64,000 bases of DNA from Trichaptum fuscoviolaceum (GCA_910574455.1 CAJSYZ010000009.1:1-64000); one strand, 5' to 3'. Positions 32,651 to 44,375 are shown, counted from the stretch's first letter. Made by a program: numbers and translations. Notes: generated from the letters alone by a model not told the origin.

Positions 32651-33596
32651 AATCAAGCTTCAAAACGCTCGTCTTCATTGGACCCAGACCACCGATCGGC
32701 CACTCGCATCTCAGAGAGTGACACGAGGTTGCAGGAACACGGCCATTGAACCTTGGCCGAATGGTTTCCGCTGCCTCGGTTGGGACAGGGGGTGTCTGGG
32801 AGGTGTCGAAGCGCAATTCATATTTCCTGGAGGACACGAAGGGGGGGTACCTTGGTCCATGAATCAGGGATGTGTGCACGTGCGGCTGGGCCACACGCTG
32901 TCCTAGGCTGCGTCAGGGATTGGGTGGAACTCATTTCCATGGCTGCTTTCCGATGGGCTATCGTAGTCTGTGGGCAAAAACATGGACCTGGATTGGAGTA
33001 CACCTGCCCTCAAAAAGATCGTCCTGCTCGCCAAATGAGAGGCGTTGGTCCACTCACGATGACGGCTTGTATTGATACAACATCATCGGCTGAGAAGTCC
33101 CCCCCCCCCAATTGCCTCAAGCGTACAAGTCTCTATGGCCTGCCTTCAATCTCTGAGCTGGAATGATCATATGCAACGCTATATTGCTTGGACGGGGAAA
33201 CTGATAAGTATGTTATGTAGTTTATTCATTATGCCCTACGCACTCATTCTGTTTATTGCTTGAATTTTCGGACATGGTGTTAATTTGCTAAAGTTCTTAC
33301 CTATGTATATTTTCTGAATGAAATGTCTAAGAATTGTGGTATGTGGTTCATCCGTAAGTCTTCAATGGATGGGCATCCCCGTGGGAACTGTCATGTAAAT
33401 CGGACAGGGTTAAGGGCATCTTGATCACCGTTGACTCACATCATCCATCTCTCTCATCAACGACGTTGAGAGTTGAGAGTCGTTGTATATTCGCATTGTG
33501 AACTCGTGCGTCTTCATATTTTTGTTGAGGACAACGACTATCCATTTACTTAACTTCAATGTTGTTGAAAGAGCACATTCATATCGACACACTAGA
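32651..33596. other. S8 3' flank and F-box promoter region (module spacer)
   Basis: Aligns with 26411-27309 and with the reverse of 52247-53290. No gene. Contains a C homopolymer at about 33101-33109 and the conserved upstream block at 33379. Confidence 0.6.
33379..33405 (+). promoter_or_regulatory. Conserved upstream block, F-box clade (copy 3)
   Basis: CCGTGGGAACTGTCATGTAA followed by ATCGGAC, about 190 bp before ATG 33597. It is nearly the exact complement of 52437-52464. Confidence 0.5.
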
Positions 33597-34835
33597 ATGA
33601 CCCGCACGCTACCCGTCGAGATACTGGGAAGCATATTCGAAGACCTGATTTCGGATTACGCAGAAGACGACGAAAGGTTCAAGCTCCTCCCTCGGTGGTA
33701 TCTCTTGCCTCTTCTCCTGGTTTGCAAGCTATGGTATTCGGTGTCTGAGAGTCACTTGTATCGGAGCATAGTGATCGGAAGTTCGATGCGACGACCTCAA
33801 ATTGCAGTGTCAGACCCAGCCTATCCTCCCGATTCTCGACAACGATCCACGGGTCTTCAGCTGTTCCCCCTAGGCCCCAGCAGGCCTCGAACTCCGGTAC
33901 CTACCGTGCCTAAACGGCTGCCCTATCAGATTGCCGATGAACTCTTATTAGCCTTGGAGGGCAATTCTCGACATGCCGCGCAGGTCAATGAGCTTCGTTT
34001 GCACTGGCCAGCCAGGTTCAACGGATACGTCGAGCTAATCACTCACATTGTCACAATCTGTCCAAATCTGCAACACGTGGATCTGCTACTCGAAACGATT
34101 GATCCACTGGAAACAGAGGTTTTATGCAAGGCACTGGCGGAGAAATCGCTTGTCACATTTGGCATTGAGTTGACGGACAGTCCTCAAATAATGCCGTTTC
34201 CGTTCTACGCCCTACTGCGAAGATGGCCGGAGATTCGGAAGATCAGCATAAATACGCCAGAAGGTCAAAGGCTCGTAGAGCACACTGATTCGCAAGCACC
34301 AGAGGCTATCAATTGCTGCCCTGAACTTCGAGAAATCAAGCTTTTGTTTGAAGGTCTCCGCGAAGTCGATCTCACACCTCTCCGTGTGATGTGCAGTGCT
34401 GTCACAAATCTAGACATCTGTGCAGTCTCAAGAGACACACAATCGCTTGATGCATTATGCGGATGCTTGCACGCTTGGTCGCCAAACCTGGAGTCGCTCA
34501 GTGTCAAACTTGGGTCGCTCTCTCAGGTCTACTACCATCCCCTATCAGAGGCTCTATCGTCATTGACAAGCCTCCGATCACTGATTATCCGTTCCTTTCA
34601 TCTGGACTTTGATGCCATCTCGAGCCTACCGCAACTCGAGCGCATCACCTGCCATCAACCTCCAAACGACAAGTCCCGCCTCGTGCATCTTCTGGAAGAC
34701 CCGGATAAGTTTGCTGCACTGACTAGAATCTCGTTTTGGGCTCAGGATCAGAGTGTGGTCGTGGAACTGCGGGATGTGTGTTGCAGGAGGAACATTGAAC
34801 TTGGTATCTGTTTTTCTGTTTTTGGATCCTTCTGA
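33597..34835 (+). CDS. F-box/LRR-like protein, intact, with an insertion after the F-box
   Basis: Single exon, 412 codons; ATG 33597 (MTRTLPVEILGSIFEDLISDY) is preferred over an upstream in-frame start because it aligns with all paralogues. F-box core PRWYLLPLLLVCKLWYSVSESHLYRSIVIGS. A Pro/Arg-rich stretch of about 35 residues (about residues 62-100, with FPLGPSRPRTPVPTVPKRLP) is absent from other copies. Then follow CPNLQHVDLLLE, LLRRWPEIRKISINT, CCPELREIKLLFEG, LPQLERITCH and the clade end ELRDVCCRRNIELG. It is very close to the minus-strand gene at 51023-52246 over the N-terminus and repeats, its mirror partner. Expected SCF substrate receptor. Confidence 0.86.
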   Translation: MTRTLPVEILGSIFEDLISDYAEDDERFKLLPRWYLLPLLLVCKLWYSVSESHLYRSIVIGSSMRRPQIAVSDPAYPPDSRQRSTGLQLFPLGPSRPRTPVPTVPKRLPYQIADELLLALEGNSRHAAQVNELRLHWPARFNGYVELITHIVTICPNLQHVDLLLETIDPLETEVLCKALAEKSLVTFGIELTDSPQIMPFPFYALLRRWPEIRKISINTPEGQRLVEHTDSQAPEAINCCPELREIKLLFEGLREVDLTPLRVMCSAVTNLDICAVSRDTQSLDALCGCLHAWSPNLESLSVKLGSLSQVYYHPLSEALSSLTSLRSLIIRSFHLDFDAISSLPQLERITCHQPPNDKSRLVHLLEDPDKFAALTRISFWAQDQSVVVELRDVCCRRNIELGICFSVFGSF

Positions 34836-37124
34836 GAACTTCAGCGTGAAGTCTTTGTACTGGACCTTCATAGATTCATATGTTCTTATTATTTAAATTT
34901 AAAATGTTTTTTGTATGTTTTTGGGATTCAATGAATCAGTTCCAATGTAATATGTAACTTATCAAGAAATTTGTCGGGGTTAAATGTCCTGATGATGGGC
35001 AGTGCTTATCTAGTAGTCTTCAAGTTATTGAAAATGCCAGTGCAGTCAGACGTGGCTATCACTTTGAAAGACACCATGCGGGAAAACTTGGTGCTTGTTC
35101 GTGGGAAGACCGCGAGAAAGGGCTCAGGCTACACCGCGCGCACTGTGTCCGTGCACACTGCTCATACCACCCCCCTTACCTAGCAGGACCTCTGTGCACT
35201 GTCCGTTCATCTTTACAATCATCAACATTGGCGTTTTCTATGCAGGGGAGCACTAGCACACAAATGACATTGTGCACCCGTATTTCAGACAGCAAGACAA
35301 GCCAGCGCAGTACGGCTGTGACTTACTGCCGAGCACTGAAGACCTTGCGGGATGCAAGCAGGAGAAGCACTGGTACGTGCTTGGTCTGGACGGCTCACTG
35401 AGTCGCAATTAAGACTCAAGCTCTTATGTTGACCTGTGTTAGCAGACCCGATCACCAGCAGGCCACGTCATCTCATACACATCTACTACAGAACAGCCCA
35501 TCCGTTGGATCCCTTGAACACTCGGCACCGGACGGAAATATGATGGCGGATAAGCCTTGGTGCGTTGGAATTATTTCGATGGCATGTCTCAGAATCATAT
35601 TATCATTTCGTCTCAATTTCTCTTTAGGTTCTCAACTTCGTGGCCCATCCCTCTTTTCCATCGCTCTACAATTAATTTTGCAACATTTTAACGCGACCCA
35701 CCGCCTCACCCAGCCCCTGTACGCTTCACCCAAGTATAGCCCATGACGTGCGTTGCTGCCTGACATGCACTCGAATTTGGACGTTTGGCTTTTTGACACT
35801 CATGATATGAGATGAGATTAGGCATGCGAGGTGTGGTTTAGTAAGCTGTAGCACGGAAGCGGAAGCCGACTGGGGACCGAAGACATGGTGAGTGCTCAGA
35901 TTTTGCATTCCACTTTCGGTGAGACCTTTGTATCACCCTCCGTTTGTTATGTGTACATATGTGCACACAATTACTCATTCTCTCTCTCCGCAGGTCGAAG
36001 GCCGAAGGCCTATCTCGTCACCGATACAAATGTCTCAGGCTTGGTCTAATAATGCGGCCATGAGCGAAACGCACCTCAGCATCTGCCGAGGTCTCCTTAG
36101 TCCTAACCTCTCAGTGATCTAGAGTCAACAACCCAACTCCACTCACAACTTCTCCATCGCAGCCTTAACAAGTCCTAAGACTATGGCTATAGCTACTCGC
36201 CTTCCTAGCAGTCATTCTTTCGTCTTTGAACTTCCACCCCCTGTTCTGAGGTTGATCTCCCTCAAAGTCATAAGCCATGGACTCCTTCTGTGCGTATGGG
36301 AGTCGCAAGGATAGCCTCATACTTCGCTCCTTTGTTTGCAAAGAACTTCCGGGGATATCTTTCACATTATCAAACATGCTTTTCTGTCTGTCGTAAACGT
36401 ATCTGTCCTACTCCTTGAAAAGCATGCTCCGCGTAAATTCGGGCAAGAAATGGTCTTAGAGAGGTGCGCACTCCCATTATGTTAAACACAAGCTACAGAA
36501 TCTAACACGGTATTCTTAGTACAAAAGTCAGAAAAGTGGAACACGTTAATGGTGTATAATTCTTGTGCTAGAAGACGACGTTGTCGGAACAATAGGAGGA
36601 TCACTATTCGAGATGCTCGATAATTGACCGTAAGCGGAGGTGCAAGTGACTCGGCTCAAACTGCGCTCTTGACATGTCAGTTGTTAGCAAGACCGCGATA
36701 GTTAGAGAGGGAGAGTTCTTTTCTTCCGAGCAGGTTAACACTATTACTGTAAGCACTGATCACAACATACTACTTCTCATCTCATACTTCTTCAAGGCGT
36801 TGACTCTCCAGTACCGGACCATTATGACGGGCTCTTAATGAAAGAAGAGGACCCAACTACGCGCTAGGCTCACTTTCGCGTCCCGTACTTATCAGACTGC
36901 TCCTCATCGATGTTGACGGACAGAGACGTGGCATACACCTTCTTTCCGGAAAAGGCACAAGATACAACCTCACTGAAGCATTCGACTGTCTCGTTACCTT
37001 GAACAGGAGGACTGCATGGAAAACGAAGAAACTGGAAGAAAAATTAGCTCGTCTCATAACCGGTCTTGGGGACTTAAAAGGTCAGTCCATTCATCCTCCT
37101 TTGCAATAACCTCTCAACGACCCA
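34836..37124. other. Intergenic: R2 copy b, then unassigned sequence
   Basis: 34836-34990 is the F-box 3' flank. After R2 copy b (to about 35580) there is 1.5 kb in which I see no gene; short frames at 36165-36377 and 36857-37057 minus have no recognisable domain. 37070-37124 is the presumed S8 promoter, with an AT-rich TTAAAAG about 50 bp before the ATG. Confidence 0.4.
34990..35580 (+). repeat. Dispersed repeat R2, copy b (3'-truncated)
   Basis: Collinear with R2 copy a and with reversed copy c (for example TACACCGCGC..AC.GTGTCCG, CAAATGACATT.TGCACCCGTATTTCAG, CTTGCGGGATGCAAG.AGGAGAAGCACT), but ends before the CTCGGGAAGCTTAGGTC section present in copies a and c. Confidence 0.75.
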
Positions 37125-38667
37125 ATGCATTTCCAGAAACTCCTCTCTCTTACACTATTCATCGTCCCAGTGGCCCTGGCGTCTCCCGTCGAGCATGCAC
37201 CGACACTTGCACCGCTCTACATTCCGCCGGGACCTGCTCATGATCTCGCAGACGACTCGTACATTGTGATGTTCCATGACGACATCCTCCCGTCCGTCTT
37301 CGATGCGCATATTAGCTTCCTCAAGCTAGCCAAGGAGTGGCATTCATCCAGCGCGACTTCCATCACGCTTCGCCATGTATACAACAGTGAAATAGCAAAG
37401 GGCTACTCGGGCAAGTTCACCCCCGATGTCCTGGACGTGATTCGAAGTAGGCCGGAAGTCAAGTACATTGAGCAGGATAGCATAGTGTACGCTGAAGCTG
37501 CTGCCGATGAGATACAGACGAGCCCACCATGGGTGTGTGAATATTTATCAAAGCTATTTCATCGTATCCGTATGACATGACATCCTTCAGGGCCTCGCAC
37601 GAATCAATCATGAGGAACTAACGTCCCAAAACAGGCATTATGTGTATCCCCGCAACAGTGGTGCGGGTGTAATGGTCTATGTCCTCGATACGGGTGTTTA
37701 CAAGGAGCATAATGCATTCGAAGGCCGCGTAAGGTTGGGCGAGAACTACTTTCCTGATGAGGGGAACGTTGACCTGAACGGCCATGGAACACATGTTGCT
37801 GGGACGATCGCCTCGAACCTCTACGGCGTGGCAAAGAAGGCGGAGATCACGTCCGTGAAGGTCCTTGGGAGAAATGCTAAGGGAAAAAACCAGGACGTCA
37901 TCAAGGCACTGGAGTGGGTGCTTGAGGACTCCAAAGTTCTCAAAGACGGAGGGCGGCAGGGTCAAAAGGGCTTCGTGGTCAATATGTCTCTAGGTTCAAG
38001 AAAATGTCGCACCTTAGAGAACGCTGTCAACAACATGGTAACCGCCGGCTTGCACGTCATTGTTGCCGCTGGAAATGATAACATGGATGCGTGCGAGTAC
38101 TCACCAGCTGCAGCGAAGCTCGTGATCACGGTTGGAGCTACGACCATGAAGGATGAAAGGTGGTCGGACAGCAACCATGGGAAATGTGTAGATGTCTTTG
38201 CCCCGGGAAAGCAAGTCAACAGCTGCTGGATTGGCGAGCCAGATGCCCATGAAAGCATTTCCGGCACAAGTATGGCAAGCCCGCACGTTGCTGGTCTCGT
38301 CGCCCACTTCCTTTCGATCTACCAAGGCACAACCTTTCAACCGCAGCTTACCTTGCCTCATGTAGAACCACACTACATGTATGCTCTAGTCAAGGCTCAC
38401 AAATTGCTTCCGAATTCCTTCACCGCCCTTCTGACATACATCTCAGAGATCGCATACGATACAAAAGTGGACGACGATTCGGGTGGCCAGTCTATGGCCC
38501 TGACACCGGATCAAATGAAGAGTGCTTTACTGGGCCTTGCCTTGGAAGGCAAGATTTCCGGACGCCTTCCACCCGGAACGCCAAATAAACTCGCTTACAA
38601 TAACTATACGCATGCTGAGCCTAGTGTTTGGGATGAAGAACCGTTTGTGGTACAGCTTAACAATTAA
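37125..38667 (+). CDS. Secreted subtilisin-like serine peptidase (S8), intact, one intron
   Basis: Exon 1 is 37125-37532, intron 37533-37590 (58 nt, GTGTGT...TTCAG, phase 0), exon 2 37591-38667; 494 residues. Signal peptide at residues 1-20 (MHFQKLLSLTLFIVPVALAS). I9-type propeptide with DDSYIVMFHDDI and RPEVKYIEQDSIVYAEA. Mature domain from GLARINHEEL. The catalytic triad is complete: Asp in VMVYVLDTGV (about residue 169), His in LNGHGTHVAGTIA, Ser in SGTSMASPHVAGLVA; the oxyanion Asn is in VIVAAGNDN. Proteinase K-like, secreted broad-specificity endopeptidase. Intron position equals that of the second S8 gene at 40989. Relative to that gene it carries a longer segment after the Ser box (about 45 residues, PHYMYALVKAHKLLP). 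No R1 repeat directly precedes it, unlike the other S8 copies. Confidence 0.92.
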
Positions 38668-39109
38668 TGCTATTATTTTGTATTTCTTGACTTTCTTGCT
38701 CCGTGATATGGATTTAAGATTGCGCTGATTAGTAGGTGCGGCATTTGCAATATAAATTGATCAAAATTGGATGTTTGTTAGACCGAAACCGACTTTCTGG
38801 CCAGTCTCCTCCATTCGGACCTCTTTTACGAATGCTCATTGCTCCCCGAAGAGATCTGAGATAATGAATGGGTGAGTGCGACCATACTAAGCTGCCGCTG
38901 TTGCGGGCTGGCATGGCCAAGCAATTTGAATAAGGTTTTCGCGACTCACCCTTTCACCGGCAAACTTTCGAAAGTATCTAATGACATCATCTCCGAAGTG
39001 GTTTTCGAGTACGCCTTGGAACGGCGAAGAAGGAAGACCGTACAACTTGAACGGGAACCTCAAGAAATTTGCTAATGGGCGCTTATATAATCTTCACCCA
39101 CTGCCACTG
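38668..39109. other. Intergenic 3' flank
   Basis: AT-rich after the stop codon; no gene or repeat recognised before R1 copy C. Confidence 0.3.
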
Positions 39110-40790
39110 CCAGTGGCACCGCGTTGATGCTGTTCTTCGTCCCTCAACACACGGCTCGCCATCGACACACCTTCATATCACTTGGAGCGGGAGAACACAT
39201 CTCATCGGAGACTTGAATCCGTGAGGGAGGAAAAGCCGTCACGATTTGGTGCGTAGGCTATTGTGCGCAAATTCTGTTTGTCGTCTCGACTCTCGACTCT
39301 CTTTGACATCGCTACTACAGTCGGGCTTCAGACGTGGCGACCATATTCAAGTTACGAGAAAACCATTTTGGGAGTGCTGGTTGGTGGGTGCGGGATGAAC
39401 GCGCTTTGACCGAGTCTGAGTCTGCGCTGCGCGACCAACCGGCGATCTGCTACACGTCTACGTGAACCGGCCCTTCGCTGGACAGCGACACAGCGATGGA
39501 ATGCTACAAGCGCTAGATGAGAATGGGAACGGGTGGCTGGACAACGCATTGGCGTAAAAGAGCGGAGATGAGATCAAAGGCTGATCGGGTTGGTACCGTT
39601 GGGAAGTACTGATTGGTATGTTTCCGCGCAAGTTACCCCCCGAGTCGCTTTCAAACTTACCAGCATACCAGCCTTTATAATGGAGTGTCCCTATCGCGCA
39701 CAAAACCTCTTGCTCATACGGGTAAAAGGGGTCGCTGACACCTGCGGAAGGGTGGGACGACCGCATTTTGCTTCCGTTTTGTCAAGCCGCTTCAGTCTGG
39801 AATTGAGATCGTCGCGCAAATATGTGGGCAAGGAGTGACAAGTGACAAGCGACGGAGAAGAAACGTGCGTGCAATAGTCTCCTTCTTCTAGGCGCTCTTT
39901 CTTACCGAGTTCGAATGTTACAGTTCTGTGCTTCTTATGATGCCGTTCCGAATCATCGCTCTCTAAATATCTCACATTTGGTATTCACTATGCCGAAGCG
40001 CAGAGTCTGCGATGTCGATAGAACAACGCCAGACTTATACGAGCGTTCAAATGGGAGGCTGGACAGCGGTGTGGAAGAATCCGGGTGGGGATGTACAGAT
40101 TGGCGCGTCTGCGCGCGATTTGCTCTGGAAGTTCGTTCATGCTCGCCATACCTATTCTATCGTATCGGATGGCATCGGACCAAAGTGGACCCAAACCTCT
40201 CGCTCAGGGATCGCTGCCGCCAACGGAAGGACTGCACTACAGGACGCTTGCTTCTTTTACTTCCGTTTCAGCATCGTCAAACCGCTTTGGGTGTGTGGTC
40301 TCTCGAAGTGAGGTCTACGTGGGCAAGGAGTGTCGGGCGAAGGAACGTACGTACAGATAATGTCTTTCTTCCCAGGAAATGCTGGCTGATTCACGTTCAG
40401 ACCTTAGAAGTTCACGCATTGCGCACCGTGTTGTGATGTATGGATGTCCCTTAGGACTCATGATTCAGGGATGACGATTGCATGACGAAGATCATCGCAC
40501 ATCGTGTCGCGGACTAGCGACCAGCGATCATGGCTTCACCACAATCGCCCTTGAGCATGAGCAATGGGGTCTGCCAAGCTCGCATCCGCATTTACAGGAA
40601 AGGCGACAGCCACACTGGCCAGGACTGTCGCCTCACACCCGTCGAACTGCGGTTCGCAATGGAAGTGCTGCACGGGGCGCCTTACGCGCGACTGCGACTG
40701 GGAGGAACATGCTTCTGGCCTAACGCAGGAGCGAGAGAAACGCCGGATGGCCTGGGCCCTCGTTCCGTGACTGGGACTACTCGACTTTAG
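39110..40790 (+). repeat. Dispersed repeat R1, copy C, upstream of an intact S8 gene
   Basis: Collinear with copy B (23830-25382) and, reversed, with copy D (44380-46000): GCGTTGATGCTGTTCTTCGTCCCTCAACACA, GGAGGAAAAGCCGTCACGATTTGGTGCGTA, GGTGGGACGACCGCATTTTGCTTCCG, and the distal AAAGGCGACAGCCACACTGGCCAGGACTGTCG. The R1-S8 order is the same as at copies B and D, so R1 contains the native 5' region of this S8 subfamily. Confidence 0.75.
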
Positions 40791-40988
40791 CGGTAAGCAG
40801 AGGGTGGCGGGACAGGGCGCGGGCTGCATCCGCCTTAAGCCTCCACGGGCCATGGCCAGCAGCTCATATGCGGCAGGTCGGGTCCTCCGCAAACGTATTA
40901 AGCCCAAGGTCCTCCAGGCGTGCGTGGATGGAGTACTTATCATATCGACTGGTGAGAAGCTCGTTCGCTAACCACAGCGACGACTCTG

Positions 40989-42603
40989 ATGGTGATGGTG
41001 CCAAGACGGGTTTTTCTGGCTCTGTTCGCAGCCGCTTCCCTTACTTCCTCGGTTGCGTCCCCATATACTTACAACTCGCACCCGCATTCTGAAACCTCGC
41101 GCGCCCCCGTGCTCGCACCTTTATACATCCCACACACCGCCGCACCGCAGGACCGCCTGAACGACTCGTACATCGTGATCTTCCACTCCAGCGTCCCACC
41201 CACCGCATTCGAGTCGCATCTGACGTTCGTCGCGCACGCGCACGCCGAGCATCCGCTCCATGGTGAAGACAGCGAGGACGAGGGAGGCGGCATCGCGCAC
41301 GTGTACGACAGCGTCGTGACAAAAGGCTACGCGGGCCGCTTCTCGCGCGATGTGCTGGAGATGGTGCGAAGGCGTCCGGAGGTGAAGTACGTCGAGCTGG
41401 ACCAGGTCGTAAGGCTTGACGCTGTCGACGTGCAGCAAAACCCGCCTTGGGTACGTTCTCTCTTATCTAAATCTTATCCCCTCCATTCATCCCGACCCAA
41501 CCCAACGCTCACACCACCAACTCACCTCACTTCTCACCTCTCATCATCTAACTCGCTGCCTCTTTGCACGCACACAGGGCCTCGCGCGGCTAAACCACCG
41601 CGACCAGCTGTACGCCAACAACATGCACTACGTCTCCGCCGCGCAGGGCGGGTCCGGCGTGCTCGTGTACGTGCTCGACTCCGGCGTGCAAGTCTCCCAC
41701 GCGGACTTCGGCGGGCGCGCCAAGTGGGCCGCGTCGTTCTTCCCCGAGGAGGGCGACATGCCCGTCGACGACATCGGGCACGGCACGCACGTCGCCGGCA
41801 TCATCGCGGGCACGACATACGGTGCCGCGAAGCACACGCAGGTCCGCGCGGTGAAGGTCTTCAGCAGCAAGAAGGCGGGGACGAACGCGATCGTGATCGC
41901 CGGGCTGCAGTGGGCGGTGAAGGATGCCGCGAAGCACGCAGCAGAGGCAGAGGCAGACGACGGAAAGGCGTTCCGCGGCGCGGTGATCAACATGAGCCTC
42001 GGCAGCGGGTTCTCGCTCGCCGTCAACGACGCGACCGACGCCGCGATTCTAGCGGGCGTGCACATCGTCGTCGCCGCCGGCAACGCCAACGTCGACGCAT
42101 GCGACTTCTCTCCCGCCTCCGCACCGCACGCCATCACCGTCGGCGCGAGCACGATCGTCGACGAGAAGGCGGGGTTCAGCAACTGGGGCGCGTGCGTGGA
42201 CGTGCTGGCGCCGGGGCAGGGCATCCTGAGCACGTGGATTGGGGAGTCGGATAAGGAGTTTAGGGTGCAGGACGGGACGAGCATGGCGGCGCCGTATGTC
42301 GCGGGCCTCGCTGCGTATTTCTTGTCGATCTACCCGCATGCGACGTTCGACCCGCCGCCGCTCGATGCCGGATTGACGTACCCGAACACGCCCGGAGAGG
42401 GGACGCAGAAGAAGCTCGGCGTGCTGACGCCGCCCCAGCTGAAGCGCGCGATCCTCGACCTCGCGTCGCGCGACAAGATCGCCGGCTTTGACTCCGAGAC
42501 GCCGAACCTGCTCGTCTTCAACAACATGACGCACCAGAGCATCGTGCCCGACAGCACGGATGCGCTCCGCGTCGGATCTGGGTTATGGGTGCAAGAAGCG
42601 TAA
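40989..42603 (+). CDS. Secreted subtilisin-like serine peptidase (S8), intact, one intron
   Basis: Exon 1 40989-41450, intron 41451-41577 (127 nt, GTACGT...CACACAG, phase 0), exon 2 41578-42603; 495 residues. Signal peptide in residues 1-24 (VFLALFAAASLTSSVAS). I9 propeptide with NDSYIVIFHSSVPP and RPEVKYVELDQVVRLDA. Mature domain starts near GLARLNHRDQLYANN. Triad: Asp188 in VLVYVLDSGV, His222 in IGHGTHVAGIIAG, Ser in QDGTSMAAPYVAGLAA; oxyanion Asn in HIVVAAGNAN. Markedly GC-rich with C/G third positions compared with neighbouring genes, suggesting stronger expression or selection. It is the only undamaged member of the R1-linked S8 subfamily; four related copies (25.4, 31.6, 43.5 and 53.3 kb) are broken, plus one small fragment at 59.8 kb. 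ATG 40989 is used; an in-frame ATG two codons later is equally possible. Confidence 0.93.
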
Positions 42604-42906
42604 CTCTCAGCGAGTACGCGAGTGACACACTCTCATTCCAGTGATTACGCTTCATTGTTTGTTTGTTTAGTTTTTAACCTTGTATCCTCTATATTCAACG
42701 TTCTCGGAAACACATATCAAAGAAACTACTTCTTTCACATGCACTTTTGTCGATCCGAGATCGTCAAGCATCATCTGAACTTCAAAAAAAAATGAATGAG
42801 AAAGAGGCAGTTCCATCTCACGTCGAATGAACAATCTTTTATCTAATATACTGATGATGAGATAGACTGAATGAAAAAGACAAAGATTCGAACTAGGACG
42901 ATTTAA
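42604..42906. other. S8 3' untranslated/flanking sequence
   Basis: AT-rich with T runs and an A run at about 42785-42793. No gene seen. Confidence 0.35.
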
Positions 42907-42994
42907 GGTCCTACCCGGGCTCGAACCGGGGTTACGGGAACAATCAATTGTTAAACATCAGAATCCCGTGTGATAACCACTACACTATAGAACC
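42907..42994 (-). tRNA. tRNA-Gln (anticodon CTG) with a 17-nt intron
   Basis: On the minus strand the acceptor stem GGTTCTA pairs fully with TAGGACC; the D arm is GTGT/TCAC with its loop; the anticodon stem is CGGGA/TCCCG; the T arm CCCGG-TTCGAGC-CCGGG is perfect. The anticodon loop is T-T-C-T-G-A followed by an intron and then T38, giving CTG (complement at 42959-42961). The intron occupies 42941-42957, directly 3' of position 37, the normal eukaryotic tRNA intron site. All stems are intact, so it should be functional. It sits at the symmetry centre of the surrounding inverted arrangement. Confidence 0.93.
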
Positions 42995-43544
42995 GATGAC
43001 AACAATTTCGCCTTACCAGTCTATAGGCCTATGCACCATATTCACTTGCCTTGTGCCTTCTAGAAGACAACGCTAATAGTCCTAGATGGTGCTGCTGTCC
43101 TTTCTAGATGATGGAAGAGATACCTTGTACTTGTGAGCTACAGCGCAGCTGTAGCATGCTGTCCATTGTTGGTGCAGGCTTGAGAAGTTGAAGACAGAAA
43201 ACAATTCTGGTGAGACCCTTGCGTGCAAACATACTAATCTACATCATGATGTTCCAATATCTGCAACGCCTTTGAACTTGAATACACTCTTTTGCACCAA
43301 TACATCATCAAGATAACTGTATACTGACTGTCATCAATCTCTTGTAATCTTTAATTACTGACACAACTCTTGCTTAATAACGAAATTGCTGCTGGACAAC
43401 AATAGCTGGCTCATGTCAACATATAGCAGAGAGCTGGCTACGACAGGCCCATGTTCTAATGGTGTCATGCTGAGGAGGGATGAACACGATTAAGTTCACC
43501 TATGCTGCGCCGGACAGTTGGGATTCTGCTCGGGAGAGTGGAGA
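42995..43544. other. Intergenic between tRNA-Gln and inverted S8 pseudogene
   Basis: No gene recognised; near the presumed turning point of the inverted duplication. Confidence 0.3.
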
Positions 43545-44375
43545 TGCAAATAGAAAGGAGCGGAATCTATAATGAAAGAGAAGGGGCCGGGAGGCAGGCA
43601 GGTCAAACGTCAGGTGCGGTTGCTCAGTATGCGTTCCCCCGATGTCAGCACACCCACGCACGCGCCCCACTTGCTGAAACTCGCCTTATCATGCACGATC
43701 GTGCACGAACAGATGGTGAGCGCCTGCACAAAACAAGCGGGAGAGACGTCGCATGAGTTCAAGTCGCTGTTACCTGCGGCGACGACGACGCAAGGACCGC
43801 GCCTTCGGTGGCATTCTTCACCGCGAGCAAGAGCCTGCTGCTGAGGCTCATGCTGATCACCCGCCGTAGAACGCCTGTCCCTCCTCCCTCGCGTGCTTTG
43901 CGCCATCCTTCACCGCCCACTCCAGCGCCGCCATCAGTCACGGTCACATTCAAACCCGCCTTCTCACTGCTGAATACCTTCACCGAACAGACCTGCGCGC
44001 TCTCTGCGATTCCGTATGCCTTGCCCGCGGTGATGCCTGCGACTTGCGTACCGTAGCCGTTGTCGACGACGCGCATGTCGCCTTCCTCGAGGAAAAACGA
44101 CGCAGCCAACGCGGCACGCCCACCGGTCCTGCCCTGCGCGGCAGAGACGTAGTTTATGCTATTGTTGTACAGCTGCTCGCGGTGGTTCAGTCGTGTGAGG
44201 CTCTGAGTGAGCGAAGAGTTAGTAAGTGAGAAGTTAGATGGTGAGTGGTGAGTTAGAAGATGGGATGTGCGTTGGGGAGTTGGCGGTGGCGGTTGTGATG
44301 AACGGATGGAGATGAGATGAGAGAAGACGTACCCAAGGCGGGTTTCGATGTACGGCGATGGCGTCAAGCCTTTCG
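43545..44375 (-). pseudogene. Subtilisin-like S8 peptidase pseudogene (5), inverted relative to the intact gene
   Basis: Starts with the propeptide end (GTACATCGAAACCCGCCTTGG, split here) and the family intron GTACGTC..., then LTRLNHREQLYNNSINYVSAAQG. The catalytic Asp section is deleted (GRTGGRAALAASFFLEEGD). The His box reads NGYGTQVAG, so catalytic His is Tyr and the second His is Gln. AGLNVTVTDGGAGVGG shows a frameshift; ISMSLSSRLLLAVKNATEGAVLA remains. It ends near the DKASFSKWGACVGVLTSGERIL segment (about 43610) without the Ser box. Upstream on the minus strand lies R1 copy D, the same order as for the intact gene, of which this is the mirror image across tRNA-Gln. Confidence 0.87.

Noticed and set aside
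40989..42254. 421-codon open frame reading through the S8 intron
   Set aside because: After 41450 it is Arg/Ala-rich out-of-frame translation; the spliced reading gives a complete S8 domain with the same intron position as the gene at 37125.
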